Shown here piece after piece: positions 24,521 to 37,500 of a DNA stretch of 64,000 nt; positions within the stretch are counted from its first letter, which is position 1; each line of letters starts with the position of its first letter. Below the pieces are notes generated by a model. It was not told where the DNA came from and searched no databases. It saw only the letters and a list, made by a program, of their open reading frames with translations. The stretch is taken from assembly GCA_002633005.1 (NCBI GenBank), contig NMRA01000051.1, forward strand, positions 685,273 to 749,272, given 5' to 3'. The translations under genes were made by a program, and so were the position numbers. Source of the DNA: Phoronis australis. Taxonomy: Eukaryota > Phoronida > Phoronidae.

Positions 24521-24562
<42 letters not shown>
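24521..24562. repeat. TA microsatellite
   Basis: Uninterrupted run of TA units of about 40 bp; the apparent ORF across it is an artefact. Confidence 0.9.
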
Positions 24563-24566
<4 letters not shown>

Positions 24567-24699
24567 GTACCTCACGTTATGTATATTTCTTGGTCATTAC
24601 TTTGCACCACGTTACATGTACCTTTGTACTTCTCTTAAGTTTACGGTACTTTCATTTCGACACCTTGTATATAATTTGATAGTGTCATTTTGACCAGCT

Positions 24700-25170
24700 A
24701 TCCCAATCCATCTTACCCTTACAGCTCAACATAATATATAACTTTTGTATTATGATGTCTGTAGTAGTTTATTTTGTCATAATATGACCTTTTATTTCAT
24801 TCCCATGTGTTGTTTCACTGGTATCGCTTCGAAGTTAGCGTATATACATGTAAATATTATTTAAGTATTATTTTATGTAAGGTATACTACTTCTTCCTCG
24901 TTATCGTAATTATTCTCCGAGCCAGAACCTCTTTTGGTACCTCCTATTGGTTTACTTGTATCATGCAATTTCTTTATTTTGTTTCAGCACTGTGCCATCG
25001 TCCATATTTTGTAGTCAACTAAATTTTATCTTCGTCCAGTTTCTCTATAACCATTCCTTCACTACACCATGATTTACTGTTTATTCTGAATTGTTCCATG
25101 TCGATGTCACGGTGTAGCCTTGGCGTATTGTCACCCACCTTTATATAGCTCAACATTTTATATGACTTTC
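24700..25170. repeat. Diverged copy of the 9.95-11.26 kb repeat
   Basis: Shares TTTGTCATAATATGACC, GTTGTTTCACTGGTATCGCTTCG, CTGTGCCATCGTCCA and GTCACCCACCTTTATA with the region downstream of gene B exon 1a. It lies just 3' of gene A on the coding strand. Confidence 0.6.
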
Positions 25171-25469
25171 GTGGAAAATACACTCATTCGATGGAATTCC
25201 TCGTGATGACGGACGTTCCGTAGGACGTTAGTAATGTCCACGATGACGTCACATGGAAATGGACCAACATAGTACCGATTGGTAGAAAATGATGTTTGGA
25301 ACCCAAAAGGCAACGCGAAAAACATACGTCATGTCTGAATTGAAATACGTGTGTTTTGGACGTGACACCGTCGTACACATGTACAGACACAAATGCAAGA
25401 CCAATTATTTAGAATTACTCGTGATATTCATGCAATGGGCATCATCACTGTATGCATCTCATTCCTCTC

Positions 25470-25592
25470 CTACTCGTCGCCGTCTAATTGTTCGTCACAA
25501 TCAGCAAGATCATTTACTATGGTATTGAACTGGCTGTGCACAACCGGATGCTTGAAGCACATCGTACCACCGCCTCGCTTTCGCTGAGATTC
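25470..25592 (-). CDS. DNase II gene A exon 8 (C-terminus)
   Basis: Encodes the last 40 residues and TAG. ESQRKRGGGTMC matches the conserved RGGGTLC-like C-terminal motif of DNase II; an acidic tail ending DGDE follows. Acceptor ATTTCAG|GAATCT. A TTTATT (AATAAA on the coding strand) lies at 25080-25085, about 385 bp past the stop, as a possible poly(A) signal. Confidence 0.88.
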   Translation of the reverse strand, partial: ESQRKRGGGTMCFKHPVVHSQFNTIVNDLADCDEQLDGDE

Positions 25593-28500
25593 CTGAAATA
25601 GAGAGGAGACAATAGTACTGCCTTTGTGGAACAGAGTGTTTTGAGTAGCCAAAACTCAGACCAATCAGAGATGATAGTACACCAAAAATTGTCCCCTTAT
25701 TCTGTGATATGGGCATTAATCAAAAAAAATTACAGCATGAGGGCAAAATAATGGTTGAGTGTTCGAGTACCAACTTTATTTTCCGGAGGGCCACAGTACA
25801 ATAATAGCGATCAAGTTCGCAGAACTTAAACATCCATCACTTCTCTGCCTAACCTCACTCGTCTTTTCAAGGCCCAAAATGTATTTAGCATTATAACTTT
25901 TACAATCTATCATCAGGTGAATTAAATTTGTCAATGTTGGAAATTGCCAAATTTTATACGATACCTATATCTTCCTGAAATCATGGAATGCATCGCAAAC
26001 AAGAACAAAATGAAATTCGTCTTCAACACACTCAGTTTCTCGTACAAAAATGGCAGGATTCATATATCATCATACTCAATCTTTAAATGTCTACCACTCT
26101 CAACTAGTAAAATATCGTTTATACAACAAAATCTCGAGGTAGTTTGGATGAAAACTCGTGGCAAACGAAAATTTTTGTATGATTCTGCAGCAAAGTTCCC
26201 CTTAATCTTTGAAAAGTAGTGTAATTTCATGCTATTCTGATAATGACCAAAGTCTTAGTTGTGGTGCAAAAATTTAATGTTTAAAAAATTAAGTTTGGTG
26301 TTGTATATATTCGATATCTTATATTTGATTTTATTCGCTGTACATTCGATGTTAGTATTTTTGTATTCTATAATAAAATAAATTTATGTGGGATCAAATT
26401 TACTTTATGTTCGATGTTTCCAAAGATAAATTCGATGTTTCCTTTTACATGTTCAATAACGGAATTTTAGGTATTATGAAACGACGGCCGTGATTGGTTC
26501 TCAAATTGATTAATGTGGCGGCTACTGAACCAAAGACGTTGCTTCCTTATTTTTGACATTTTAGTCAATTTCATCCATGCTTGTGAACACACAGGCGATT
26601 CAGAGGTGGTGAATGTGATATTATACGACAGATAAATGCCTACAGTGTATTTATACGTCGTTGAGTCCATTGACGCGCGGTTTTGTGAGGAACTGCCACT
26701 TTTCACTCTCCATAGGGGTTCTTTTTTGTCCGAGTCCACTCTCTATATGCTAATTTTCGAGCGCCGCCGCCCGTTCCAAAATATTCAAATATATGTATCC
26801 CCAGGGGACGTACCCTCTCTTGAAGCAAACTGAGGAGTGAAAGCGGCATGCAGGAAGACTTGCTTACAATGAGCAGGGGGGCATGGACCCCTTGGCAACG
26901 TTACAGCCCCCTTGCCTCCTCGTTAGGCTAGTGCCAACTCTATTTTATAAAAAACCACTACAGGCAGTGACTATAACGTCAAAGAGATAAATACACCCAA
27001 CTTTCCCGAGTCCCGAATGCCAGAATCAGAAAAATCCAATTTCCGATTAGCTTCGTTTCTCAAATTTAGAATTTTGCCATGTCAATAGGACTTTTCTTTA
27101 AACTTAAACGACGGAGTTAACCGGCGTATGTCATGTGGCCATACTTAAACAGGCTACACAAACCACGGCAAGAAATTTACTGAGATTTTGACTGTTCGTG
27201 TTATCATCTTTGTTCACTTAAAAAAAAAATAGTTGAACATATATTTATCGCAGGTCAATCAAAGCCGTCGTCTCAATTTACCCAGAGTTCCGTTATCGAG
27301 TATAACCGGGAACAACATCAAACAAAAACATGACATCGATCACAAATACAAAAATTACATATTACATATTATGTCATAAAACTTTTAAAAACATATACAA
27401 ATTAATCAATATTGAATACATATAATCTTATCCAAAAATAGCGAAAACATTAAAATTTTGCAACACTTAGCACATAGACAAGTTAATAGTGAAACTTTGA
27501 ATAAGATATGAAGGGCCAAATTTCTGTGCACTTATATTCACTTCTGCAGAGAAAAGGTTGATTGACCGACTGGGTTACAAATGGACCGATTTGGTCTGTC
27601 GATTTGTTTCTTTGTTTAAGTACCTCTCCGTTGTGCACCAACAAGACAGTCTAAGCAGGTGAACGGATCTAAACTACACTTTTTGCGACCACCGTGAACA
27701 CTCAAAGTTACATACAAGGTTGTAAATAACGAAATGCTCCAACATTAACATGTTTTAATTCACGTGGCTCGCTCTCAGCTCTATACTGTTCACTAAAAAT
27801 CAACGAAGTAATCGGGCACACCACATGCGCACGGGTTACAAAGCAAAAAAGTGAAATAATCAAGCTGTTTTTGCAACCTGAAAGAAACCTCTAGGGGGCA
27901 CTTATAGCTTGCTCACATGCATTTGATCGCTATGGATTTATTAATTATTTGTCGCTTTACTATTGCACACAAAAATGACATAATCTTTGTTATAACACGG
28001 TAAATTAAACGTTGTTGCGAACACTGATAATAAATCTACCGTTGTGACCTGGCGTAACGCGCCACAGTGACAAGCAATACCTACCTCTCTATTAATGTCC
28101 CCAATGCACACCCATCTGTCCGAACACGTGCCCTCCTCAGTAATTGTCCACTTGGAATGATCTTGGCGTTTATATGAGTTGATTACCAACTCTCCAAACT
28201 TAATGCTTTTGACGTTTTCAATCTGTAAGCAAGCGAAATGATTTTGGTTAAAAATCGCAATAGGCTCTATGCAATAACAGAAATCTTAGGACAGTTATCG
28301 ATGAAGTCATTAGTACGGCAAGAGATCACTAGCTACCGTTAATTATAATTCGAATTTCTATCTTTTTAACTTTTCCAATAGGGTTGTCCCAAGAGTAATA
28401 GCTTAGTTCATCTAAAGGACAATAAATACCGTAAAGATTCCGTCTTCGCAGAAGGAGTCCATTGGACTTATGGATCCCTTCCAGGACTGCACGTGCATGT

Positions 28501-31500
28501 TACATTGAAACGTTGGAGCAACCAAATCTTTGTACAAGTCTGAAAGTCACGACAAAGTTCAGGCATCAGAAAACGGCAGTGAAAGGTAAATAAAATGAAA
28601 TGAAATGTAATGCAATGGAATATTCCTGTAAGACATGCCTCGATATAAATGTTACGATTAAAATTCAAGAAGCCGTCTGTAGACAGAATGATTCTGCATC
28701 GTCGGAGAAGTCTCACTTCTGTTATGCTACAAATAAATGCTGTCCGACTCCTAATTGGGGCCAGGTGACACTGCACATCGTGTGGGTTGGTTTATTTCAT
28801 GTCATGAAGTAAACCACCTGTGCGACCTTTATAATCATATGTAAATTCTTAAAATGATTCCCCTTCTTGTAAAGACTGTTAATATTGGAAAAGAAGTCAC
28901 TGTATATAGTCATGCCTGAGGTTGATCATTGAGTGAAGAAATTAAATCTTGATTAATATGAAAACAATTTCTAGAAGTGGTTACCCAGTTATCAATGTGC
29001 ATACACTATGCATAGTTGAAGTCTCAGATTTTAAAGAAAACATTTGTACGCCTACGACGCAATTTGAAACATTTCATAATGTCCATGCTATTTTAGCCTA
29101 ACGAAGTGTCTAAACAGGCTTTTCATATTGCATAATTTTACACCATACCCAACCCGTTTTCCGTTTTTCCAGACTTTGCAAAGCTGGTAAAGGTTACGCC
29201 ACCAAGTGACGTCATTTCTGCTACGTGACTGTCGACGTCCATGAAGAAATGTTTATGCGGGTCTTCCATCAAGTCGTTCATGTGACCATTCTCTGCATCT
29301 TCTGCAAACGCCTTGGGATATTGATAGGCATATATCTTCGGGTGATTCTGCTTGAGTTGTCGTCCTGAATAAATAAACATACACACATGAGGCGAGAACC
29401 AATCGTAGTCTAAGATACTTGTGACGATGTCTTCTAAGAAACATGAAAAATTGGGTATGAATGCGACTAGGACTCTGTTTGATATCTCTTCTTGTATCAA
29501 GCTTCGAACGTTTTACAGTAATTAGGTTGTAGTCGCTTACGTTTGTTGTCCAGTTCAGATGAATTCCTTCTCCATTTTACAACACGCGATCATGGCCTTC
29601 TGACTGATCTCTGAAGTGGAGCTCAAAGTTAAATATGAACAAATGTTATGTTACCGACTGTTGCAGAAACTCGAGATCTGTATCCATTGTTGAGAAACCG
29701 AATATATGATAGTTATTTTGTCCAATCGAATATATAATAGTTATCTTGTCCAATCGAATATATGATAGTTATCTTGTCCAATCGAATATATTATAGTTAT
29801 CTTGTCCAATCGAATATATTTTAGTTATCTTGTCCAATCGAATATATGATAGTTATCTTGTCCAATCGAATATATGATAGTTATCTTGTCCAATCGAATA
29901 TATGATAGTTATCTGGTCCAATCGAATATATGATAGTTATCTTGTCCAATCGAATATATGATAGTTATCTTGTCCAATCGAATATATGATAGTTATCTTG
30001 TCCAATCGAATATATGATAGTTATCTTGTCCAATCGAATATATGATAGTTATCTTGTCCAATCGAATATATGATAGTTATCTTGTCCAATCGAATATATG
30101 ATAGTTATCTTGTCCAATCGAATATATGATAGTTATCTTGTCCAATCGAATATATGATAGTTATCTTGTCCAATCGAATATATGATAGTTATCTTGTCCA
30201 ATCGAATATATGATAGTTATCTTGTCCAATCGAATATATGATAGTTATCTTGTCCAATCGAATATATGATAGTTATCTTGTCCAATCGAATATATGATAG
30301 TTATCTTGTCCAATCGAATATATGATAGTTATCTTGTCCAATCGAATATATGATAGTTATCTTGTCCAATCGAATATATGATAGTTATCTTGTCCAATCG
30401 AATATATGATAGTTATCTTGTCCAATCGAATATATGATAGTTATCTTGTCCAATCGAATATATGATAGTTATCTTGTCCAATCGAATATATGATAGTTAT
30501 CTTGTCCAATCGAATATATGATAGTTATCTTGTCCAATCGAATATATGATAGTTATCTTGTCCAATCGAATATATGATAGTTATCTTGTCCAATCGAATA
30601 TATGATAGTTATCTTGTCCAATCGAATATATGATAGTTATCTTGTCCAATCGAATATATGATAGTTATCTTGTCCAATCGAATATATGATAGTTATCTTG
30701 TCCAATCGAATATATGATAGTTATCTTGTCCAATCGAATATATGATAGTTATCTTGTAAAATCGAATATATGACAGTTATCTTGTCCAATCGAATATCTG
30801 ATAGTTATCTTGTCCAATCGAATACATAATAGTTATCGTGTCCAATCGAATATATTATAGTTATCTTGTCCAATCGAAAATATTATAGTTATCTTGTCCA
30901 ATCGAATATATGATAGTTATCTTGTCCAATCGAATATATTATAGTTATTTTGTTCAATCCCACATTTAATGACATGGACTTACCACTCTAGAGCTCAAGA
31001 GAAGATTTCCAACTCTGAGTAGAACGATTTATAAACTTTAAAGGCAGCTGAAGATATTTTTTGATTTAGAGGGTTTTGGGACCATCCGAAGCCCAAGAAG
31101 GGGGATCGGGTGAGAGGGAAGGACTCCCTTCTGATAACTTAAGCGATTTTTCAGTATTGTCTGGTGACAACATTCACTCGGTAGTCATGGCGCAGTAGAG
31201 CGAACGGTATGGGGCAAAACTGAAAACGATGAAAATGATGTGAAGGTTTCGGTGGACGACTTTGGTCCCTAAACAAATCAAAAAATGGATAATGCTCATA
31301 CAGCGAGGGCTGTGTGTACAGCACAATGCTACTCAGACCAATCCTTAAAATACACCATATCAGAGTGTAGCATTTAACTAGAAAACATATAAGTTTCACG
31401 TTTCAACAGGCTTGGACATGAGTAATGATATCGTCTTTTGAATATGAGTATCTTCTGCTGAATCCGTACGCATGTAATCAAATGAAGGCCACACTTTTGA

Positions 31501-34500
31501 CTTTTATTGTTGTAACTTTTATTAAGCGTTTACGAATTTAAAAAGTCGTTTTGTCACAGCTTGCTTTATGGTTACCAATAACTTAGTTTGAATTTGGAAA
31601 CTTAAATAAGGTGGTACGACAGAACGTGTGCCTCCACATAGGGGACTAATTTTGTTTCTTTGAAAATTATGTTTTTGGACTGAGGAATGAATATTAGACA
31701 TGCCTACACAGTATCAAATACCATTCCCTAATATAGACAGAGTAGTCATGTTACAAAAAGAGGTAATTTTTAAGCTTAAATGTTTGCATGTTTCAAGTAA
31801 ACACGACAAGGGTATAAAAATAGATATTTCTTCATAGTCTACCATTGTTATTGCCCGGGTTACGTTTCCTCGGATGGGCGATGTCAGTATTCTCATACTG
31901 CCATTATGGCGTTTTTTCCATGCCTATTATGCAGAGTCTCGTTTAGTTCTTTCTATTTACCTCATAATAAATGACAATATTCGCAATCCTCATCAAAGTT
32001 TTGTTTTACTTTGCAACATAGCTCGTGGCGCACACCGGGCAACATTAAATTTAACTTGTTAAATACCTTTATCGTCATTATTTTGACATTTGTCACTATT
32101 TTGATATCAACCCTTAGGGTTTATTTTTCATTACTCATCTCTATTCATAGCCTCAAGGGTTTACTTTTGTATTCATACATTGTCTACGCGATACCTGATT
32201 GGTTACCCATATTTCCTTTGTTCAGTTCAACTTGGTCTAATTAATATAGGCGGCCTCGCTTTAGAGGCCCAAAATTAAATTTTCTGCTTATGTCATTTTA
32301 ATAAGAATAAGTCATTTTAAATAATAAGCTGTTTCTAGCTCATTCAGCCACCTACCTCGCCGTCTACAAGACCTACGTTCGTTCTCTGCATTTTTCCCAC
32401 CCCCATCCCAGATGTCTGTTCACCTTTTTTCTTTTTCTAATATGCATCACCTGTTATGTATTTTCAATTTTAGTGTTTATGTTCTGTACTTTTTCTTTAG
32501 GGAGTTCTTGTGTTTTGGTTCCATCTTTCAGGGTTATACAGCACATCAATTTCTTGTCTGCTCAAACGACTTTGATGGAGTGCAAATTGTTAAATGCAGA
32601 ATTCAGGAATCCATTTGCAATTGCAGACAAGCGTCATTTATGAACGGAAATGAGAGCCACATCAATAAAAATCACTGTGCCCAATCGTTCACACACCATT
32701 TATGAAGGTAGATGCCGAAACTTTGTGAAGAAATTTATGATATTCAGGTGGGAAATTGTAATTTTTACAATTTAATTAAGATTATATTTCAAAACGGAGG
32801 AAAGTATGCTCACCAAGTGTATCCAATACGTTGTAAGCCATGCTTATGCAGAGAAACGTCTGTGCCTTGAGCAAACCCGAGTGTGGGTAACAGTAGTTAT
32901 CACTGGCTGGGAAGTTTGGTAATGAATGAATCATCCAAAATCCTGTCTTCTTATCGAATGCAGAAAAACCTACATGATGAAAGGCCAGTGTTCATCACTT
33001 TTGGATAATTGTACGCGTTCACTTTAATTAGAGATTTGTCATCTCTTGTGAAAGTGGGTCGTTAAATTATCCCACGCACGTTGAATCTGTCGAGGGAAGT
33101 ACGGCCATGAAATAAAGTTTTCCGTATTCACCTCCCGGTCCCGCACTACTTTAACAGCGACCTCTGACATCAAAAATTCAAAGGTAGGTCAATGTCGACT
33201 CGACGTCTTCAGTCGGTTCGATCATCAAACTTTCCGAATATAGTTTAAAGTAACACAGTTGCAACAGTGTAACTAACGCTCGACATGCCACCAGTCCCTA
33301 AACGTAAAATATGGAACAAAACTGGTAATTATAAGACACTTATGTCTCAGTTTTCAATTGCTGAATAGTATATCGTCTGCAACTCAGGCGCCGATTCCTA
33401 GGAAATTAAAACATCAAGTATTGTTGTTTTTTAACTATTTCCAGGAGATGTTACAAGTTCACTGCTCAGTTGCCGTTGTTTTCATCTTTGCTATCTCTTT
33501 TCAAGAACTAAATCGTTACTATTAAAGCTGTTTCTTTTTCAAGAGAAAATTTGCAACCTAACGCGCAACTACATACATATAGGATGTGATCCGCCATGTG
33601 AACAGCCTGGATGAAATATTTGAAAAATCTGCCGAAAAAAATGCAAGAAACTTAGGGATTCGAAGCGCATGGAATAAATACCTTATTCCGCGTACCGACC
33701 GAGACCGAAGGTCGAGGTCGATACGCACTTTAATCTTGGTGAGATCTAGATGTCCGAGACTTTCTACTAACCATGATTTGACCAACATGCGGGGTACAAG
33801 AAGAGTAGAATTTCTTATTTATATCACCAACGCCTTGATTGTTATTCAGGTACACTTTATACGCCTTCTTATCCTTTCAGTTTTTGAGATATCTTTGTAT
33901 GTACGGCTTTGCCAAATACATGTGCGTGTATAGAGCCACGCGACTTTATGTGAAGGTGCGCCTATATCGAAGTAGACGTACATGTATATGCCTACAAGAC
34001 ATGCGAAACACAGGAATGAAACCAATAAACGAGCACATTTTAACTTAGACAGGAAGAAAACGGGAAAAGGCTTACACAAAATTTAAAACATATATAAGGG
34101 GTGGTTCTATGCTTATAAGTAAAGCTTCGGCGCATAGACAGCACTGTTGTACGTTGGATATTGACATCAGGTTTGCAATACCCTTAGCCACTACAACCGT
34201 TTCGTGATAGACGTACCTTTAGAATGTGCCCATGACGACGACGCTATTGTTTTGTCGCTGGAGTCGCAACTTGTTGGTGCCTTAGGGTACCCATCATTGT
34301 ATAAGAAATACATCGAGTCCTGTACATGATTTAAATAAAGGTCTTAGATAAACGTCAATATATATATATATATATATATGTATAATTACGTGTATGAAAA
34401 ATTTTGAAAAAATGTCCAAACCTGGCTCATTTCGGAGCACCAAATCTCTGAAATTGCTGATCAAATTCCTATGAAAGTTTCAGAGACTATTCTTCATGCA

Positions 34501-37500
34501 CGATTCTCCAAAACAGCTTAAGAAATTGTTTTTAAAATTTTCCTCTTTTGCACGAGGATCTAACAAACATACATTTAAGAGTTTTAGGGTTTCCATGGCA
34601 ATACTCTAATATCGGGCGATGACATTGAAAGGATATTTTAAAAACTATCAGCTTTTTTGATACATGTATGTAACCCTGAACATTTATAACCAATGAAATT
34701 TGTTCATTTGAGTGATTCTGTTGTTCTGCTGTCAGTGTTAAATTTCTTTTTGCTAAATGTTACTAAAACACATGGTTACGTGACTCAATTAATGGCAGAT
34801 TGGTGAAAAAGCAGACTTTCTACTTTCAGACAATATTTGTTTTTTTCGAGTTAAATATGTAGTTTTGTAAATATTTGGCTGAATGCGCAGACCTGTCAGT
34901 AACGTCGTACATAACCTTAATGTTTGCTTACAGTTTGGGCGAGAAGAAGGCTAAGTCTAGGTGCGGCAGAATGCTGACAATGAGTTCGTTTTGGCGCGGA
35001 AGTCATGGTCGTTTATTAGTGGGACATTATCGGATCTGCGGCCCCAAAAGGCATTTTTGTGTTTGTTATTGGATGTGATAGAACTGGTGAAGTTTTTAGC
35101 TTTGGCCAGGGGCCCGTTTCGAAAAAAATTAAAATGAAATGACTTAGCGAAGACAAATCTTATATTTAAGCCTATCTAAAAATAAAAGTTCAAATTTGGC
35201 ATAAGTCCATTCCCAGTTTTTTACTTAAGTTTTGTTCTAAGTTCGATTAATTTACCGAATGTGGAAGTTTCAAAGTTTGGAAGTTGAGACAAATCTTAGA
35301 TTAAGTCAGTTTCTTGGAATGGGTTAGAATACAACAGAATCCGTTGTGTTTTTATAATTCTGTTACAGATCGACAATTATCGTCTTTCTCGCAAGGGCGG
35401 TCGGTGTCGTTACCATTTAAATACATTTAAAATACTCAGCGTGGAATTTGGCTCAGTTGCAGAGCGTTCGGCTGCGCGCTACTGCGGAGGTAATGAGATA
35501 GATTATGTGCAATTGCCAAGAAATTCACGAACGTTGGCTATGAACGTTAAGTATCGATTAAGGAGCCATTCGTGATACGTAAAACAACCTGTCATTGGTT
35601 GTAATTACCACGGTCTTTGTGTACGGTCGTGAAAAGTGTCATCAAGCCCGAGAGTTAAGAACGTAATTTACAGTTTCTCTTCTAGAGCCAACCCCGAGTA
35701 ACTCAAGTGGCATCCCAATCCGCCGGTTTTCAATAGCTACATGGATTCCCGGGGTGATTCTGGCTGGTGTTTACTTGTGTGGAAGATTCTCCGTGGGTTT
35801 ATCTTTACAATCCTGAGACATAATTTTGGACCTGAGTGTGTGGTACCACAATAAGTCAGGCTAAAGTGTCATAGTTGCGAATGATACGAATATTTTCTCA
35901 CCTCGGACCCTTGACTATTATATATCTGCCCCAGTGTATGCGCAACAGCGTGTCCTTCCGAGCTTGTCATCTCATGTTTGGACAACCGCCAGGTGGGGTT
36001 CCTAACATCCATATAGTAATATCTGGAGCTTTTTGGCAGCTTGTAAGCAATGAACCTGTGAGAAGAGAAGTGATGGGCTCATATTATTCATAAATGATGT
36101 TGTTTTTATCATCACAGCTGTTTTGGAGTGTAGACTTAGTATGTATACTGTACGTACTTTACCACCTTTGTGTTGGGTCAATCACTTGGTTGGTTTTCCA
36201 GGCTTGAGCCTCTTTGCCGAGATCACGTGTTGGAAGTAGATTATTGATATTTTTCTACCAATTAAAATACTTAAGTCATAGTTTTGTTCTTGTCTCTAAA
36301 TAAATAGCATTGTGATGTTGTGTATAAGAGAGCAATAAAGATATGAATAACATAACAATAATAATGTACATACCTGGCCATAAAATGTGTTTAAGCATAG
36401 GTTGACCTTCACAAATTTGATATTTTGGAGTTTTCCTCAGCGTATTTGGTTTTATATTTGATTAAAACGTTGATTGAACAGCTCATTTCTTCTATTTTTC
36501 CCGAGAGCTTCATACCCTCGTTACCCCGCCGTGGGCTGTTCACCCCTGCCTCTGTTGAACGCTTGTCTGCTTGTAGAAATCTATTGTTTTCAACAGTTGT
36601 AAGAGGAACTACTTTAGCAAGCTATTGGCCGGTGGTTTGTGATCAAGGGGTGACTCGTGTTCCGGTCTCTATTTTAAACGGGTTCTAAAAGGAAAATGGT
36701 ACATGCGGCAAAATTGGTCGCAGGAAGGGAACAATTCGAGGGAAGTCGCCGAAAGTTAGTGAAGGGCGCCAAAATTTGGGCGATTACACCTGTGGGAGTC
36801 CGCCCACCTCACTCCTTGGTGAGCCAGTGGGGTCGAAGGTGTTTTTGACATTAGGAATGAACACAAGTTTATCACACAATCCACAGGAAAGTTCCAAGTT
36901 CTCCTTACTTCCCGTGATCCTCAACGCCACAAGCGGCTCCCTCCATTCGGAAATCAGCATGATATGAATTTATCATAAACATTGAACAACCGCTTGTGTC
37001 CACTCATTATCCAAGGAGTCCAGGGCCCGGTCTCTAATCTTTGTACTCAAAACGAAGTCGAAACTGTTTTTGGCAATTTCTCTGCTCTTTTTGTGCGAAC
37101 TTAAGATAATTGGTTATCAGAATGTGCTCGAATACATTATAGTTTATGCATGGGAGTTTCTAGTTCAAGTTTGCCCTTGAAGACCCTTATATTCGTGCTA
37201 CAAACTCGAGTAAAAACTCGAAATTTCGAGTTCAAACTCGAACTTATTGCTATAAATTAGGTTTACAAACCGTGAACTAAGGCAATAAATTATCTACGTA
37301 AGTTATTGTGTACTCGAGCATAGAATCATAGACACACATCTTGAGTTCGTCCAAAAGTACAGTAGAAAATGCCAAACCTAATTTCTAGTTCCATTTCGAG
37401 TAAAAAGATTGGAGACCGGGCCCTGACAACTCGTTTCCATGCCATTTGTGTTGCTTTTCAGCATAAGACCAACCCAAGACTAACCAGGTGAAAATAATTA

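Noticed and set aside
29699-30956. CRISPR-like regular repeat
   Set aside because: The 28-bp units follow each other without spacers and the sequence is eukaryotic; it is a minisatellite.
35450-35505. tRNA-like A box TTGGCTCAGTTGCAGAGCG as a SINE
   Set aside because: No B box follows, and a related, more decayed stretch at 5.13 kb shows it is just shared intron sequence of the duplicated genes.
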